Source: Mortierella alpina (taxonomy: Eukaryota > Mortierellomycota > Mortierellomycetes > Mortierellales > Mortierellaceae). From it: a DNA stretch of 64,000 nucleotides. A program made the position numbers and the translations under genes. The DNA lies in NCBI GenBank assembly GCA_029449245.1, contig JANATF010000016.1, forward strand, positions 310,001-374,000, read 5' to 3'. How positions within the stretch are numbered: the stretch's first letter is position 1; every line of letters starts with the position of its first letter. Shown here piece by piece: positions 20,266 through 32,408 of the stretch. The notes beneath the pieces were generated by a model that worked only from the letters and a program-made list of their open reading frames with translations, made no database searches and was not told the DNA's origin.

Positions 20266-23200
20266 TTATGGGTTTTCGTGGTGCTTGAAAAGGTCTGTCA
20301 GATGGTGGTGACCAGTGGAGAGGGTCGCCGGTGGTGTAGACTCTGCTGCTGCCCCTTCCTCCATCTTCTCCTCGACACTCACGCGATCTTCCTCTTCAAT
20401 GTCGCGAGTCACCGTCCTGACCACCCCCTGATCCTCCTCGCGGTCCACCTCGTGGTATCTTGTCACGGACGCTGGTCGCTGGTACGCCGCAGGTGGAGGC
20501 CGAAGGCCCTTCGACATGGCGGCCGACGAACTGGAGTTGTTGGTGTCCGAGGAGCTTTCCGAGGGCGTGTTAGACCGTGCAATATCCCCTTCGCGTGGGC
20601 TGGATGCATGCATGGCCGGGTGGTTCTCCTTCATCGACTCTGCAATCTCCTCATCGCTCTCCTTTGAGACCGATATCGAAGAGTTGGGCGAAAATGTCGA
20701 GGTTGTCGGAGCGACCGTGGTGGAAGCGCGCGGGCTGCTCATCTCCCTCGACGGCACATTAAAGCTGATGCTGAGACTATCTCGAGGATTGGCTGGAGGG
20801 GTGTTGTTGCCCGCACTATTCATAGGCGCACGAAGATTTCGGTTGCCAGCGGTGCCCCTGGAGGCTTCCTTCATCTCCTTCACCACATCCTGCAATGTCC
20901 TCACAGTATTTTGGTTGCTCGACTTGCTCAAATCCGGAACTCCTGCAATGCCAAAGCCTCCATAAGGCACCGAGCCTCCATGTCCATAAGAACGTTGGTT
21001 GACAGACCGCTGATGGTCATATCCAACAGACCTCTGATTGTCGAAACCAATGGATCTCTGATTGTCGTAGCCAATGGAGCGTTGATTGTCGTATCCGATA
21101 GTCTTTTGCTCCCCTTCGACGCCCTCTGGAGCTCCTCCAATGCTGGATCCGCTGATCGTTGGTGGTCGCAAAATAATCTCGTCTCCGATATTGATATGGG
21201 GAAGTCTCGTCACAGCGTGGTTGCTGTCCTCACGCTTCCTGGACCATGTCCTGGTGTACTTGTACTGGAGATGAAGCAATGGCACCGTCACACCGTGGAC
21301 TAGGACACTGGAGAGAACCAGGAACATGACCACCGGAAAAATGACTGCTCGGACGCGGTTAAGCAGATCTGCGTTGTAAACATTTTCACCAATGTGATGA
21401 GGGTCTGTTGCCAATGCAGTGACCTTGCTGAAGAACACAGCACCGACACCGATGGGGCCAAACCAACCAGCAAAGGCTGCCTCGCGGTAGCTTTTCACTG
21501 CCGGGATCAGGGGCTTCATTGCCACCACATACGGTAGTCGTCGCAAGATGAGAATCGCAATCGCCAACACGATCAAGCGCCAGATGGACAATCCAAGAGC
21601 CACATCGTTGAAGCTGGAAAAGGGGATCGAAGCTCCGATAAAGACAAAGCACGCCAAGTTGAGCAACATATCAATGGTCTCCTGAATGTGGGCCTCTGCA
21701 ATCTCGTTCGAAAACCAATCACTAGAAAAAAAAACGGAAAAACAGGTGAGGCTTTGTGCGCCTCGTTCATGTGTTCGTAAGCGTTGTATGTCAACGTTTC
21801 ACTTACTCCCAAGCAAAGACGTTGCCGGCAACGAAACACGCCAACAAATCATCCGAGGCCAAGATGCTGACAACACCCGTAACGCCTAGTGCCAGCGCGA
21901 TGGAGAAGACCAAGAAGGACTCCTTATCAATCAGGTTTCTAAAACGGTGACCCATTAATATGATGCGAGTTGGTGAGATTTGGGTTCATTCCTGGACGAG
22001 CACAAACACGCAGAGATCAACTGACCGTACCTGCTCTTGGCACCCTTGACCAACTTTCTGGCCGCGAATCCGATGATGCCTCCGATGACAACGCTCAGTA
22101 GGATCTGGTAAGCCCACACCAAGTAAAACCACTTAGCAATGGCCACTCCCACGTTTGGTTCACGCAGCAAATAGAGGCCCAAGAGCAAGAAGGGAAGACC
22201 CATGCCGTCGTTGACGCCCGACTCTGCCGACAAAAGGTAACGGAGTCTTGGCGGGACATGCTTTTCGGCAAAGCGGCCCTTCACGACCGAGTTGGACAGG
22301 ACGGGATCTGTGGGGGTGACACAAGCCGCGATGACCATGGCCTGGATCTAGAGGTGCAGACACCCAAATGCAGAAGGCCCAATCCCCAAAGTTAGATTCA
22401 GTAGAGCAATTGCGTGTTGGGGCATACTGAGCGGGGTACATACAGCTATTACAGCTCATGAGTACCAGGGCCGGGACTTACAAAGTTCAGGTTGGGGATC
22501 AGGGCCCAGATCAGAAGCGCAGAGGTGGTCCACATCAGGCACATGAGGGGCACAATCATCATGAACAGCGCTAGACGCTCCTTGACGACATACGACCTAT
22601 GGGAAGAACAGACGGTTTCACATGGCCAGTTTAGGCGAGAGGGTTTCGGGGTGTGAGCGAATGCGTGGTTTGACTCTAGATTCGCGCTGCAGAGGAACAT
22701 AGCCCGCGCAGCAGCACGAGGAGATCGGGGACAAGGGGTGGTTGCTGGGAAGGGGCGATGCACAACAGATCTCGTCTCGTTCTCTCAGGTGCGGTAGAGG
22801 CCAGGGAAAGGTGCCGACGGATTAAGATTGATCCTTTCCTCCCTCTCCCTTGCAAACAAACAAACCAAAAAAAAAAAATCTAGTAGGCGATGTGCTCTCG
22901 AAAGATGAAATTAACATTTTCTTTCCCGTTACCTCGGTAAAGACACTCCTGCGGCCATGACCTGGACCGCAATGACGATCCTGGTGAACTCGAGCGTGAC
23001 TGTGTCAAACTCTTGCCAGCCCGCTGGATCAAAGATCCCAATGGCATAGGGTCCAATGACGATCCCAAAGGCCGTGGCAACAACTACGACAATCAACGAG
23101 AGGGAACAAAAGTCGACAGAAATAGACCGGCAGAAATGACGCGGGCCGGCAAAAAATAGGAAAAAAGAGTACAAATAGAAACAGGTCAATTAGTTATCTG

Positions 23201-24165
23201 ATCTCGGTCTACTTCTGTCATACTGTACCCCCTGGCGTGGAGGAGTGTTCGTCCATCGCTGCAGTTCTGTTGCAAAGTCGTCACGGTACAATGGGCTACA
23301 CGCATTTGCGCGTGATGGCTGGCAGTATCGAGAGATTGCTACTCAAAACATGTCATCGCGCACGAAATGAATAAAAGTAAAAAACTTTAAAAAAAAGGCG
23401 AGAAAAGGGACCGCCAGCATTTAGCTCGCTTTCATCGTCGGTGAGAGACATAAAAGGGGTGGAGGAGAATCGATTTCAACAGGACGGTAGACCTTCATCC
23501 TAAGAGGAGATCAAGGGGCCGAAGAAATGTAGTAGAGTGGTAGCGAGAGGATCTGGATCGATCTCTTTTTTTCTTGAGGTACTCTTTTGCTGGTTGGTTA
23601 CGTGAAGTGTTTGCATGAGTCTCTCGAGAATTCTACAGATCCTGCAGGTCCACGGAATTACTCATCTAGAGCAACGGGGTTGTTGACTTCAAAAGAGAAC
23701 TCCCGCCTTTGGCCCCTTTTCAATGTGATGTGTATGTAGTACTACTGTCCCTTATTGCAAGGGGCGCTGGGTGTGTGCACTTTTTGCTCGTTGCAGCCAA
23801 GAAACAAAAAACGGCTGGTATGCTGACCGTTGCAAAAAAGTGAGCGTGTGTATGTGTATATATGGGTATATGCATATGTGTCAAAAGTGTGTTTCGCTCA
23901 TACAACCACAAAGTTTGCTTTCTTTTTTTTCGGCCATGGGGTGATCCGTGTACAGGAGAGAAACGTGCGTGGGTGTCGGGAAGAAAATGATGGTGTCCTC
24001 AAGGTGCGTGCGTCTTCCCAGGTTGATCGACTTACAAGCTTCTGAGATGAACAGTTTCTCCTTGACAAACAAGCTGACGAGGCCAAAGAAGATGATGAAG
24101 AAGCCCAGCAGCGCATAGGCTATGTGCTCGGGAGTTGCCTCCAGGACTAGTGTTGTCCCGGCCAT
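20266..24165 (-). CDS. Nha1/Sod2-type plasma-membrane Na+(K+)/H+ antiporter
   Basis: Exports Na+ and K+ in exchange for protons, controlling ion and pH balance at the plasma membrane. Six exons, complement(20266-21721, 21807-21938, 22031-22347, 22482-22596, 22933-23083, 24036-24165), join in frame to 766 residues. The CPA family core is clear: LVSLFVKEKLFISEA, FGIVIGPYAIGIFDP, the cation-site region CVTPTDPVL, LLSAESGVNDGMGLPFL, DKESFLVFSIALALG and MLLNLACFVFIGASIPF. About ten to twelve membrane helices fit. A cytosolic tail of about 330 residues follows, as in fungal Nha1. It includes a tandem IGYDNQRS octapeptide array (residues ~489-525). Intron 1 is 952 nt, far longer than others here, but the peptide across the join is continuous with the family (SEA-F-VATAFG), so no exon is missing. 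Confidence 0.93.
20985..21105 (-). repeat. 24-nt tandem repeat encoding IGYDNQRS units
   Basis: Four full units and one short unit encode TIGYDNQR, SIGYDNQR, SIGFDNQR, SVGYDHQR and SVNQR in the antiporter tail. The plus-strand sequence shows gattgtcgtagccaatgg-type copies with a few substitutions each. The period is an exact multiple of three, so copy number can change without a frameshift. Confidence 0.9.
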
Positions 24166-25213
24166 CCAAAGTGGAGGGTATGTGTTGGATGTGGGAGTGG
24201 GAGGGTGGTGGAGGATGGATCGGATCCGAGACCAAGAGCCTAACCGCTGGAGGACAAAGCGAGGAGGGCGAGGTGCGCTGAACGGCGAGGGGTGCGAGGT
24301 AGGGAAGAGAGCGGGCGAGGAGAGGAGAGAAGAGGAGAGGAGGAGCCAGGTGGGCTGGATATGGCGGGGAGGGAGGACGAGGACGAAGACGAGGACGAGG
24401 ACGAGGAGGAGGAGGAGAGGAGAAAAAGAGAGCGCAGAAGGAAGGAAGGAAGGAAGGAAGGAAGAAGATGCAGACCGACGGTCCCAAACTCTATCGGAAT
24501 ATAAACCACGGCACAAGCCTCAGGCTCGTTCGCTCTCTCACGCAGGTGGGGCAGGGTGGGGGTAGGGTGGGTGGACAATGGCCAAGCGAGCTGGTGATGG
24601 ACAAGGGTAATGCGATGGGTTGGTTTCTCTCGACTGACAATCGGTCGACGGGTGGTTGCACGAGGGTGTGTCTGTGCTCAGGATGGAGGGTAGCCCTGTT
24701 GTTGTTGTTGTTGCTGTTGTTGATGTTGTTGTAGTGGGTGTTGACAGTGCTGTGTCGGATGTCTAATCAAATGGGATGCAGCGACTGAATGACTGAATGA
24801 ATGGGCAGTTGGCGACAAGAGGGAGGCGAAAGAAAAAAAGAAAAAAAAAGAGGAAAACAACAGTGCGGTGCTGGGGGTTGCACAAACCAGTCAAAGAGTC
24901 GTCCCAGTCAAAGAGTCGTCGTCAGTCCAGTCGGGCGCAATATAGAACAGCTGAACAGCTATTTTGGGTTGAGTTTTTTGAGTTTGGGGTCCTTTTGGTC
25001 GTCAATTGCGCCCGAACCTGCACCCTTACTATCAAATCCGTCCACACATGCGTCTAGGGTATGCTGTGTATTATAGGGTTGGGCGCTTGTCCTACTCTCC
25101 TTCTTCTTGGCTGGCGGCTGGCAGCAGGGTAACAGGGTATATCAATAGCTGGTCACCAACTCTCTCGCGTGCGCACACTGCCCTCGCGCCTTCCTGCACT
25201 CTTCAGTGCCGAT
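24166..25213. other. gap with GA-rich low complexity and TTG repeat
   Basis: This is the 5' flank of the antiporter and the 3' flank of the Hsp70-like gene. It holds a GAGGAC/GAGGAG tract (about 24365-24425), an (AAGG)n run (about 24440-24465), and a TTG repeat (about 24695-24731). No gene is supported. Confidence 0.6.
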
Positions 25214-28200
25214 TTATCCTGAAAACTGGCATCGTGTGCTGACCACCATTCCATTGACCTCCGCCTCCGCTCGGATCTCCGTCGCTCCAAAATACATCCT
25301 CAGCTCAAATACCATTTTGTGCCCTGGCTGAGCCCCAGGAACAAACGGTAGCGGGATCAAAAAGTCGCCAATCTTCTCCACCATGGGCGAGTCCACATAC
25401 CGAGGCAAGCTCATGGACGAGCACGCAAACAAGGGCGAGTTCACGGGCTTGGGATACTGGTATGTGATGTACCGCTTCGTGATACACTCGTCCACCCCAA
25501 TCTGCTGTCCAGGCGACACATACACCGAGAACCGGTCTCGCGCTCGGATTAGACCCTCACGATCACGCACCTTCTTGTGTGCTATATCCTGACCCTCCTC
25601 CCACGCCATCAGTGAGTCAACTCCATACCAGCGACGAGCAACGCGTTGCGTGATCGTCCGAGGCATCAATCCTGCATACGCTGCTCCTCGAACCACCGCC
25701 AGCTCAGCACGCGGGGGCACACCGATCATGGGCACGCGCGATCCAAACTCGGCTTGTACGCGCGTGTGAAGATAGCTTGAGCACCCGAACCCGCCGACCA
25801 AGAAGATGGCATGGCACTGAAAATGGGTCTGCTGCAGCTGGTGCTGGATCAAGCGCAAAACATCATTCACGACTGGATCAAAGACTTCCCGTTTCATCTC
25901 CTCTGCTGTAATCGTCAAGACCCCATCCTCCAGTCCAATGTCGTAGTCTGTCAAATCCGCACGGCCAGGCACTGCAGGCATGGTGATGTATTGGTCCTCG
26001 ACTCCGTCAAAGAGCGGCTTGACATTGTGAATGAACGTCTCCATGAGCTGCACCCAGTTGGCGGCCGTGAGACCCTTTTCCTGCCATTTAGCAAACCGCT
26101 TCCGCAAGAGTGCCTCCATGCGTTCGTCCAGAAAGATCGATCCACAGCTGTGGCCACTTCCCCGCGTCACCTCTCTCAGCGTTCTTCCATGAGGTCCAAC
26201 GGCGACCTCAAATACGATCAAATCCACAGTGCCTCCTCCTGCATCGCAAATCATAAACCGCTGACCGTGTCCTATCGAGAACTGGTCGCACTTCTTTTCG
26301 CAGTACAAAGCGGCCGCCTCTGGTTCTGAAATCAGCAAAAGTCGATGAGGAGGGTCTAGAGGCGAGATCATGCCTGCCTGAAGTGCTGCCTGTCGCATCA
26401 TAGCCTTGGCATTGTCTGTCCACATTGCTGGGACCGAGAGACAGTATTGGATGTGCTGTTGCTCAAATGCGGCTCCGAATCCCTTTAGAACAGTCTACAA
26501 GATCACAAAGAGGTGTGAGTAGAGTAAGAGAGAGAGCTTTGCTAAACAATCAACATGGCATCCTGCGGATGTTGATTTCAAAAGCAAAAAATCACCACTT
26601 TACCTGGACAACATGAGCGTGAAAGAGGCGGAGGTAATCTGCAATGGCGTCAACGACAGTCAGACCGTTGGGCAAGGGCGGGTGTGGGCCGGAGGCGTCG
26701 TCGAGGTGGAGTTTGTATTTTGAAAGAAGCACATGGTTCTTGTAAGGTGGCTTTGTAATTGCGAGCTTTGCTGGATAGCCCCACTCCAGAATCTCTTTAG
26801 ATCCAGGTCCGTAGAGGTTGCACGTCGGGACTTTTGGGTAGCTGTGAGTCTGCTTGGGCCTACATGCAAGGTTCGGGAACACACACGCAAGAGTTAGAGA
26901 CGCCAAGAGCGGGTGCGGTCAGAAAAGTCGACGATTTAGAGTTTTTATGCTTTCTGTGCCACCCTAGCCCGGTTGTATGATCCGTTTTTCACAGGAGAGT
27001 AGAACAGCCATGAACTTTGCTGCGGGGCTGTAGCCGGGGCAAGTGAGCTGGATCTGGATCTAAACTCGTCGTCGTGGGGCTAATGGCTCGTCTCAAAATA
27101 TGACGCACTGCACAGTGCATGGAGGCGTCGTGTCAGTTGTACTTACCACGTCGAAACCTCGTGGACCTCACCATCCTGCTGGTATGCGTACGCCATGGAG
27201 GAGTAGGTCGTGCCCCAGTCAATGGCCATGATGATTGGATAGGTCTGGTTCTCGCCTCCGGGCATGACATACGGCCGGTGGCCATAATGCTGACCTGAAG
27301 ATGCAGCAGGGGAATAGGCCTGCTGTGCGCCCCAAAGGGCCGAGGTGTCAGGCATGGCATAGGGCTGCTGGTAGGGCTGTTGGTGCTGGTGCTGCAGGTG
27401 CGCCTCGTTGGGCAGGAGAGGCAGCGGGTTGTTCTGGTACGAGCTGGGGTCGATGTGGTTGGCCAACGGCGATGTTGATGGTGGGGGCGGCGCCACATAA
27501 GGAGCAGAGGCAGACGCGGTCGAGGGGCTCTCGTTGGTTGCAGCGATGGCATCGCGCGTGCCGGCGTTGATCAAGTCTGGCGATGGCGCAGATGCCTCAT
27601 GGATGTTGGCTCGGCCGTTCAAGGGTATGTTGAGGCTATTGTAGGAGGGTGGCAGAGTGCTCGAGCGATGGAGGGCGTGCACGTCCTCGTGGTCGATGCC
27701 CGAGACGCCGTTGACGGCAGCGGCATCGATCACAGAGGTATCCACGACAGCCCCTGCATCTGCTTCCACAGGGGTCGTGTGAGGTGAGCGAAGTTCAAAC
27801 TCGGTTGGCCGCGTATCGCTGTCGAGTTGTACGGGGATGTTTTGCGTCCTGACGAGCGGCGAGTCTGCTGTGAGCTGTGGGTTGGATGGGATGGCGGCGG
27901 GAGACCGACGTGGAGTGGCAGGTTCCGAAGGAGCTGTTGCAGCAGCAGCAGCAGCAGAAGCAGCAGCAGCCTCTGCCGCCATTGACTGAGGTTGCGCATA
28001 TCCTGCAAGATCCACGACAGAGGACGAGTCGTTCAGAGTCGCTGGCAACGCTGGCACGGCCGGGACAGGCGAGCTTTGCGCAATGGAAATGGCAGATCGG
28101 CTTAATGAGCTGGCTGTGGAATGTTGGCGGATGCTACGGGGGGAGGTGGCATGACCGTTGGCTCCGTTGCTGGCTCCGGTCTCTTCATTGCCCTGGGTGT

Positions 28201-28330
28201 GTGTGGAGGCATGCGAGGGTGAAGGAGAGGAGATGCCGTGGTTGCTGGGTTCATCTTTGTTCTCTTGCTTCTCTTTGCCGCTGCCTTTGTTTTTCTTTGA
28301 CGAGCGGAAGACGCTCTTGAGAGACTTCAT
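25214..28330 (-). CDS. HSPA12-like Hsp70 family protein with long N-terminal extension
   Basis: An atypical Hsp70 with the actin/Hsp70 ATPase fold, as in HSPA12A/B. Exons complement(25214-26494, 26604-26859, 27147-28330) join in frame to 906 residues. The ATPase starts only near residue 365: phosphate-1 loop MAIDWGTTYSSMAYAY, phosphate-2 loop ICDAGGGTVDLIVFEV and adenosine loop IFLVGGFGCSSYLHTRV. About 365 residues of disordered, Ser/Pro/Ala-rich sequence precede it, including an alanine run and a basic N-terminus (MKSLKSVFRSSKKNKGS). The canonical DnaK-type substrate-binding domain is absent and the C-terminus ends in beta-rich sequence like other HSPA12 members. The family is expanded in many filamentous fungi. 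Substrate and role are unknown; a cytosolic chaperone or sensor role is only inferred. Intron placements leave all three motifs intact. Confidence 0.92.
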
Positions 28331-29518
28331 GGTCACGGAGGGTGGATGGTGAGGAGGTCGAGATCGATAGAGAGAAGGAGAGGAAAGACGAGGACGACGA
28401 GGACGACGGGGGGGAGACAGACAGACAGAGAGAGAGACGCGACGAACAAGGAAAGACAACGAAGAGTGGACGGAGGGTGAAGAAGAGTCGAGTGGGGAGT
28501 GGAGAACAAAATATAAAAAGATAAATAAAAAAGGTTCAAAGTTACCAGGGGCTGGCTTTTATGGGTGTCTCTCAGCACGGTGGACTGGAGTCGACACTAC
28601 GCTCGTACACAGGCAGCCGACAAGCACAGGCACAGGGACAGGCTAGGCAGCAGCGCGGACGCGGAGAGCGGTGGATGGTCCCGCGGGGCAGTGTTGAGGA
28701 GCGACAGAGACACAGAGACACAGAGAGACAGAGCGACAGAGCGACAGCACGAGCGGGGGGTGGGGGGGCTGCACACCGATGGAGACAGCGATGCAGTGCA
28801 GGCGGATGTGCAATCGTGCAATCGGATGATGATGAGAAAGAGCCGAACTTGCGCCGCCCTATTGTTTTTTTTATCTTTTTTATCGCTTTCATTTCCAGTT
28901 TGCATTTGAGCCAATTCCAGAGGGTCCTGAATGAACTCAAAAGCTCGGCTCCAAGAGGCCCAACACCCTGGGAGTCTTGTATTCATGTAGAATATAATAG
29001 TCTACAGTGCTTCACTCGTGCTATACACACCGGTCCAGCAGGCACCACTCGGCAGCACACACAGTCAACACGACTCATTGCAGTGCTGCAGACTACCGGC
29101 AGCCTGCTCCTCGTACGGTACCCCTCGTCGTCGTAGACAAGAGTGCTCTTATACATCTATACAGCACAGACACACAAGAGCGCGCACGCACGCGCAGGAC
29201 GGCTTTATGCTGTTCTCCCGCCGTGCGCATTCCTGGCAGGCGCCTCTTGTTGACAGGCCTCGACAGGGTGCAGCTCAGCCTGCTGCAGCTGTAGGATATG
29301 TCAGAGTGCGTGCGCACAGTGCAGAGTCAAGGAGTTGTGAGATCTCCACCCTCGCTCTCGCAGTACTCCATGAAAAAAAAATAAAGGTGCTGCTGCAGCT
29401 CTTTTTTTTTTTTTTGTCTTTGCCCAAAGTCCTTTCTTCATCCCTCCTTGATTCTCGTCATTGTGCTCGTCGGATCTCATCGACCCCTCCCATCCTTCCC
29501 CACTTGCAGCATCTGAAC
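28331..29518. other. divergent region between the Hsp70-like and Kelch genes
   Basis: About 1.2 kb between two divergent start codons. It contains GA- and GACAGA-rich low-complexity sequence (28360-28460, 28690-28760), a G-run (28755-28770) and a T14 tract (about 29401-29416) before the Kelch gene. No gene is supported. The leader of the Kelch gene may contain a 5' exon, because cacttgcag at about 29502-29510 looks like an acceptor. Confidence 0.5.
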
Positions 29519-31816
29519 ATGGCTCAAATGAGTGTCATTCAGCCAAGGTGGTCCCACGCCTCGGTATGCATTGTCGCTTTGGGATAGAGAACACTACAGC
29601 AAAAAGAGCCCAAGACACAGCTACCCCCAGAACAACCTGCTCCACAGTCCTCATTCCTTCTTCTTCTTCTCGTCGTTGACTCTTCGCTGCTCCATAGGCA
29701 CTTATCAGCTCGATCCTCTACATCACAGGCGGCACCACACAGGATGAGGACGACCTGACCTCCATCCTGAACGAAACGCTTGCTCTAGACCTCAGCGTAC
29801 CATGGTCTGTCGACAGCCCCGCCTTCACCACCCTGCCTCGTCTCCCTGTCCCACTGAGTGGGCACTCCATGTCCAAGGTCCCAGGCACCTCGAAACTCCT
29901 GGTCGCAGGGGGCGAGTCCTCCGACAATCGCACCACTTCTCCCATCCTGACCCTCGAAACGACTGGCTCCGGCAACCTCTGGACTGTCCCACCGCAGCTG
30001 TCGGCACCCCGCAGCAGCTCCACTGCATCGTTCCGCCGCCTGTACCATGCCTCCATCACCACCGGAAAGGACGGAGCTCTCCTCCACGGAGGGTATCAAT
30101 CAACAGTCGTCAACGGCATTGTGGTTTCATCCTTGGTCACTCTGAAGTCCACCTCAGATTTTGCTCCTCAGTCAACAGCACCCGTATCCTTGGCCACCCA
30201 TGCGCCCGCGGTCGCTCGTCATACCATGACCATGACCCAAAACGGACAGGCCATCATCCTCGGTGGAATCGACTCTCAGGGTGTGCTCGCCAACCTGACG
30301 ACAGCCTACGTCCTGGATACCCAAGCGAGTCATGCGCAATGGCAAACGATCCCTCTCAAGGGCGAGCCACCAGATCCGCGGATGGCCTTTTCAGCCGTCG
30401 TAGTCAATGCTACCACCCTGTTGGTGTACGGCGGGACGCCGGATTTCAAGGCCGCCTACTGGGTGGTATTCTACCTAGACCTGCCCACATGGACATGGTC
30501 CACGCCCAAAGTCCAGGGCACGAGCCCTAAACGATGGGGTCACACGGCAACCATGGCTGGTAACACAATGGTGGTCGCCTTTGGTAAGCAGACCTGGCTC
30601 AATTAAGTAGCGCTCTTGCGTTTCATGATGGGAGGTGGTGTTGCTCAGAAGTAACAAGAGATGGCCTTGCGGGGTCAGTTTGTGTATCTGAGGGAGAGAG
30701 CTTGAATCATACCTTTACATATCTATGTGTGTGGGTGATTGAGAGGCTGAGAGCGAAGGAGGGGGGGGGGGCCAAGGGACAAGGGATAGACAAAGGAGGG
30801 AAGGGAGATGTACAGTACCCAAGCGATGCAAGGACAGGGACAAAGGGGGGTCCAGCACGGACGCACGTTGTGCATGATAGCATGTCCTGTGTCTATTTTA
30901 AAGTGGTGAAAATGAGATACCTATGAAAACGCTACATGCAATTAGCAACCATGGCGCGTCATTCAAGTGACAGTACGTGCAAAATGCATACTGTATATCT
31001 GCTAGCTCTCTTTGCTTCTTGACACTAGTGATGAGAAGTCGAATGCCCGTGAGGAGCATCCCTTGGACTCTCGACTCACACGCTTTTCGTCGCTCTTTCT
31101 CTGTTATCACTGCGTTTAGGCCTCTCCACAAAACATACACCGGACTCTGTACCAATAGCGCTACTGGATACTACGACAAACACTTGGATAACGGATTTCG
31201 TCCCTCAAAGCATGTCTTCACCCGATGGACCAGACCCAGAGGAAGCGTCCACCAGTGGGCCATTAAGCACCGGTGCTGCTCTCGGCATCGCCTTTCTGGT
31301 CACTGCCATCCTTGTTGGTGGAGCTTTCTGCTTGCTCGTACGACGAAAGAAGCGTCGGACACGAAACACCATCGCCAGGGAGAATCTGGCTCAGCATGCA
31401 CCACGGGCGGCCATCGGAAGGCAAGCCGCGGCTTCACAGTCCTTTGGTGTGTTCCATAGAGCAGCAGCACTACTCGGATTCGGATCAGGATCCAAACGGG
31501 GAAAGGGACGTCCATCACGAGAGAAAGGTGTCCGACCCGACTCCTGGCGGCACTCGGATAGCTCGACTCATTCACAACCAAGGTCCATAATCGCGGCCCG
31601 TTTGAACCAAATGGGATTGTCGCTCGCTGCCTTAGGATATCCCGAGGAAGTTGTTCAGCATGGCACAGGCCAGGTGCCCATCTCGAGCTATGCGTATCCT
31701 AACCAGGCCTGTGCAGAAACCGAGAAGGCTAGTGGTGGGCATGAGACCCTGATTGTCTTTCACGACCTTGCTCCGGCCCAGAAGGAACATGTGAAGCAGG
31801 AGAGGCTTTTACGACA

Positions 31817-31856
<40 letters not shown>

Positions 31857-31886
31857 CAGCTACAACAACAGCAGGAGCAGGAGTAG
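29519..31886 (+). CDS. Kelch-repeat single-pass membrane protein with polyQ tail
   Basis: A beta-propeller membrane protein. Exons 29519-29563, 29698-30583 and 31120-31886 join in frame to 565 residues. Six Kelch Gly-Gly turns are visible (LYITGG, LLVAGG, ALLHGG, AIILGG, LLVYGG, VVAFGG), the last created by the second intron join. A Ser/Pro-rich linker is followed by a membrane helix at about 361-384 (ALGIAFLVTAILVGGAFCLL), a basic stop (RRKKRR) and a cytosolic tail ending in 13 or more Gln. Similar proteins are common in Mortierella-type fungi, but their ligands are unknown. There is no visible signal peptide after the ATG at 29519, and an acceptor-like site lies just upstream, so the true N-terminus may be in an unrecognised 5' exon. 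The second intron is 536 nt. A polyadenylation signal lies at 31972. Confidence 0.85.
31820..31880 (+). repeat. CAG/CAA polyglutamine repeat
   Basis: A run of CAG then CAA codons encodes the polyglutamine end of the Kelch protein's cytosolic tail, just before the stop codon. Confidence 0.9.
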
Positions 31887-32408
31887 GAACAACAAGTGCA
31901 ACCAAGGCACGAGTTGCCTTAGCAAAAACTCATATGTAAATATTTAATCTTGTGCACCCGGGAACGAAGGGAATAAAACGACTAGACTACATGTACCATC
32001 GAAGCGAAGCGAGGCCATTCAAACCAGTGAGACCATTTTGGCGCTGCACGGTGCTTCTGGTGCAATTTATTTCAACTGCTCATAGAAAAAAATAGGCGCT
32101 TGGACCCACTGAAAATTGCGTGCCTGATTCGAGTGTGCACATCCACTGCAGATCCCATTCATCTGCATATGGGCCATATCAACCCTAGAACCCCCCCCTC
32201 CACCCCCCCCTTCCACGGATCTCGTCGACTAGAGCAATTATGGTCCTGAGGCGATCTCTACCGGCACCGTTGCGTTGCTCAGGGCAGCTTGACACGAGGG
32301 ATGGTAAAGCACTGTTTATAATAATAAATTCTTTCTTTTTTGCCGGTTCTTGGATGCTGTATGAGTCTATAATGGTATGCTTATCAGAGGGAAGACGAGG
32401 GAAGGGGG
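31887..32408. other. convergent 3' flanks of the Kelch and coiled-coil genes
   Basis: Holds AATAAA at 31972-31977 (plus strand), a plausible polyadenylation signal 86 bp after the Kelch stop. A C-rich tract (aacccccccctccacccccccc) lies near 32189-32212. No gene is supported. Confidence 0.6.
31972..31977 (+). terminator. polyadenylation signal of the Kelch gene
   Basis: Canonical AATAAA within ggaataaaacg, 86 bp downstream of the TAG stop at 31884-31886. Confidence 0.55.
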
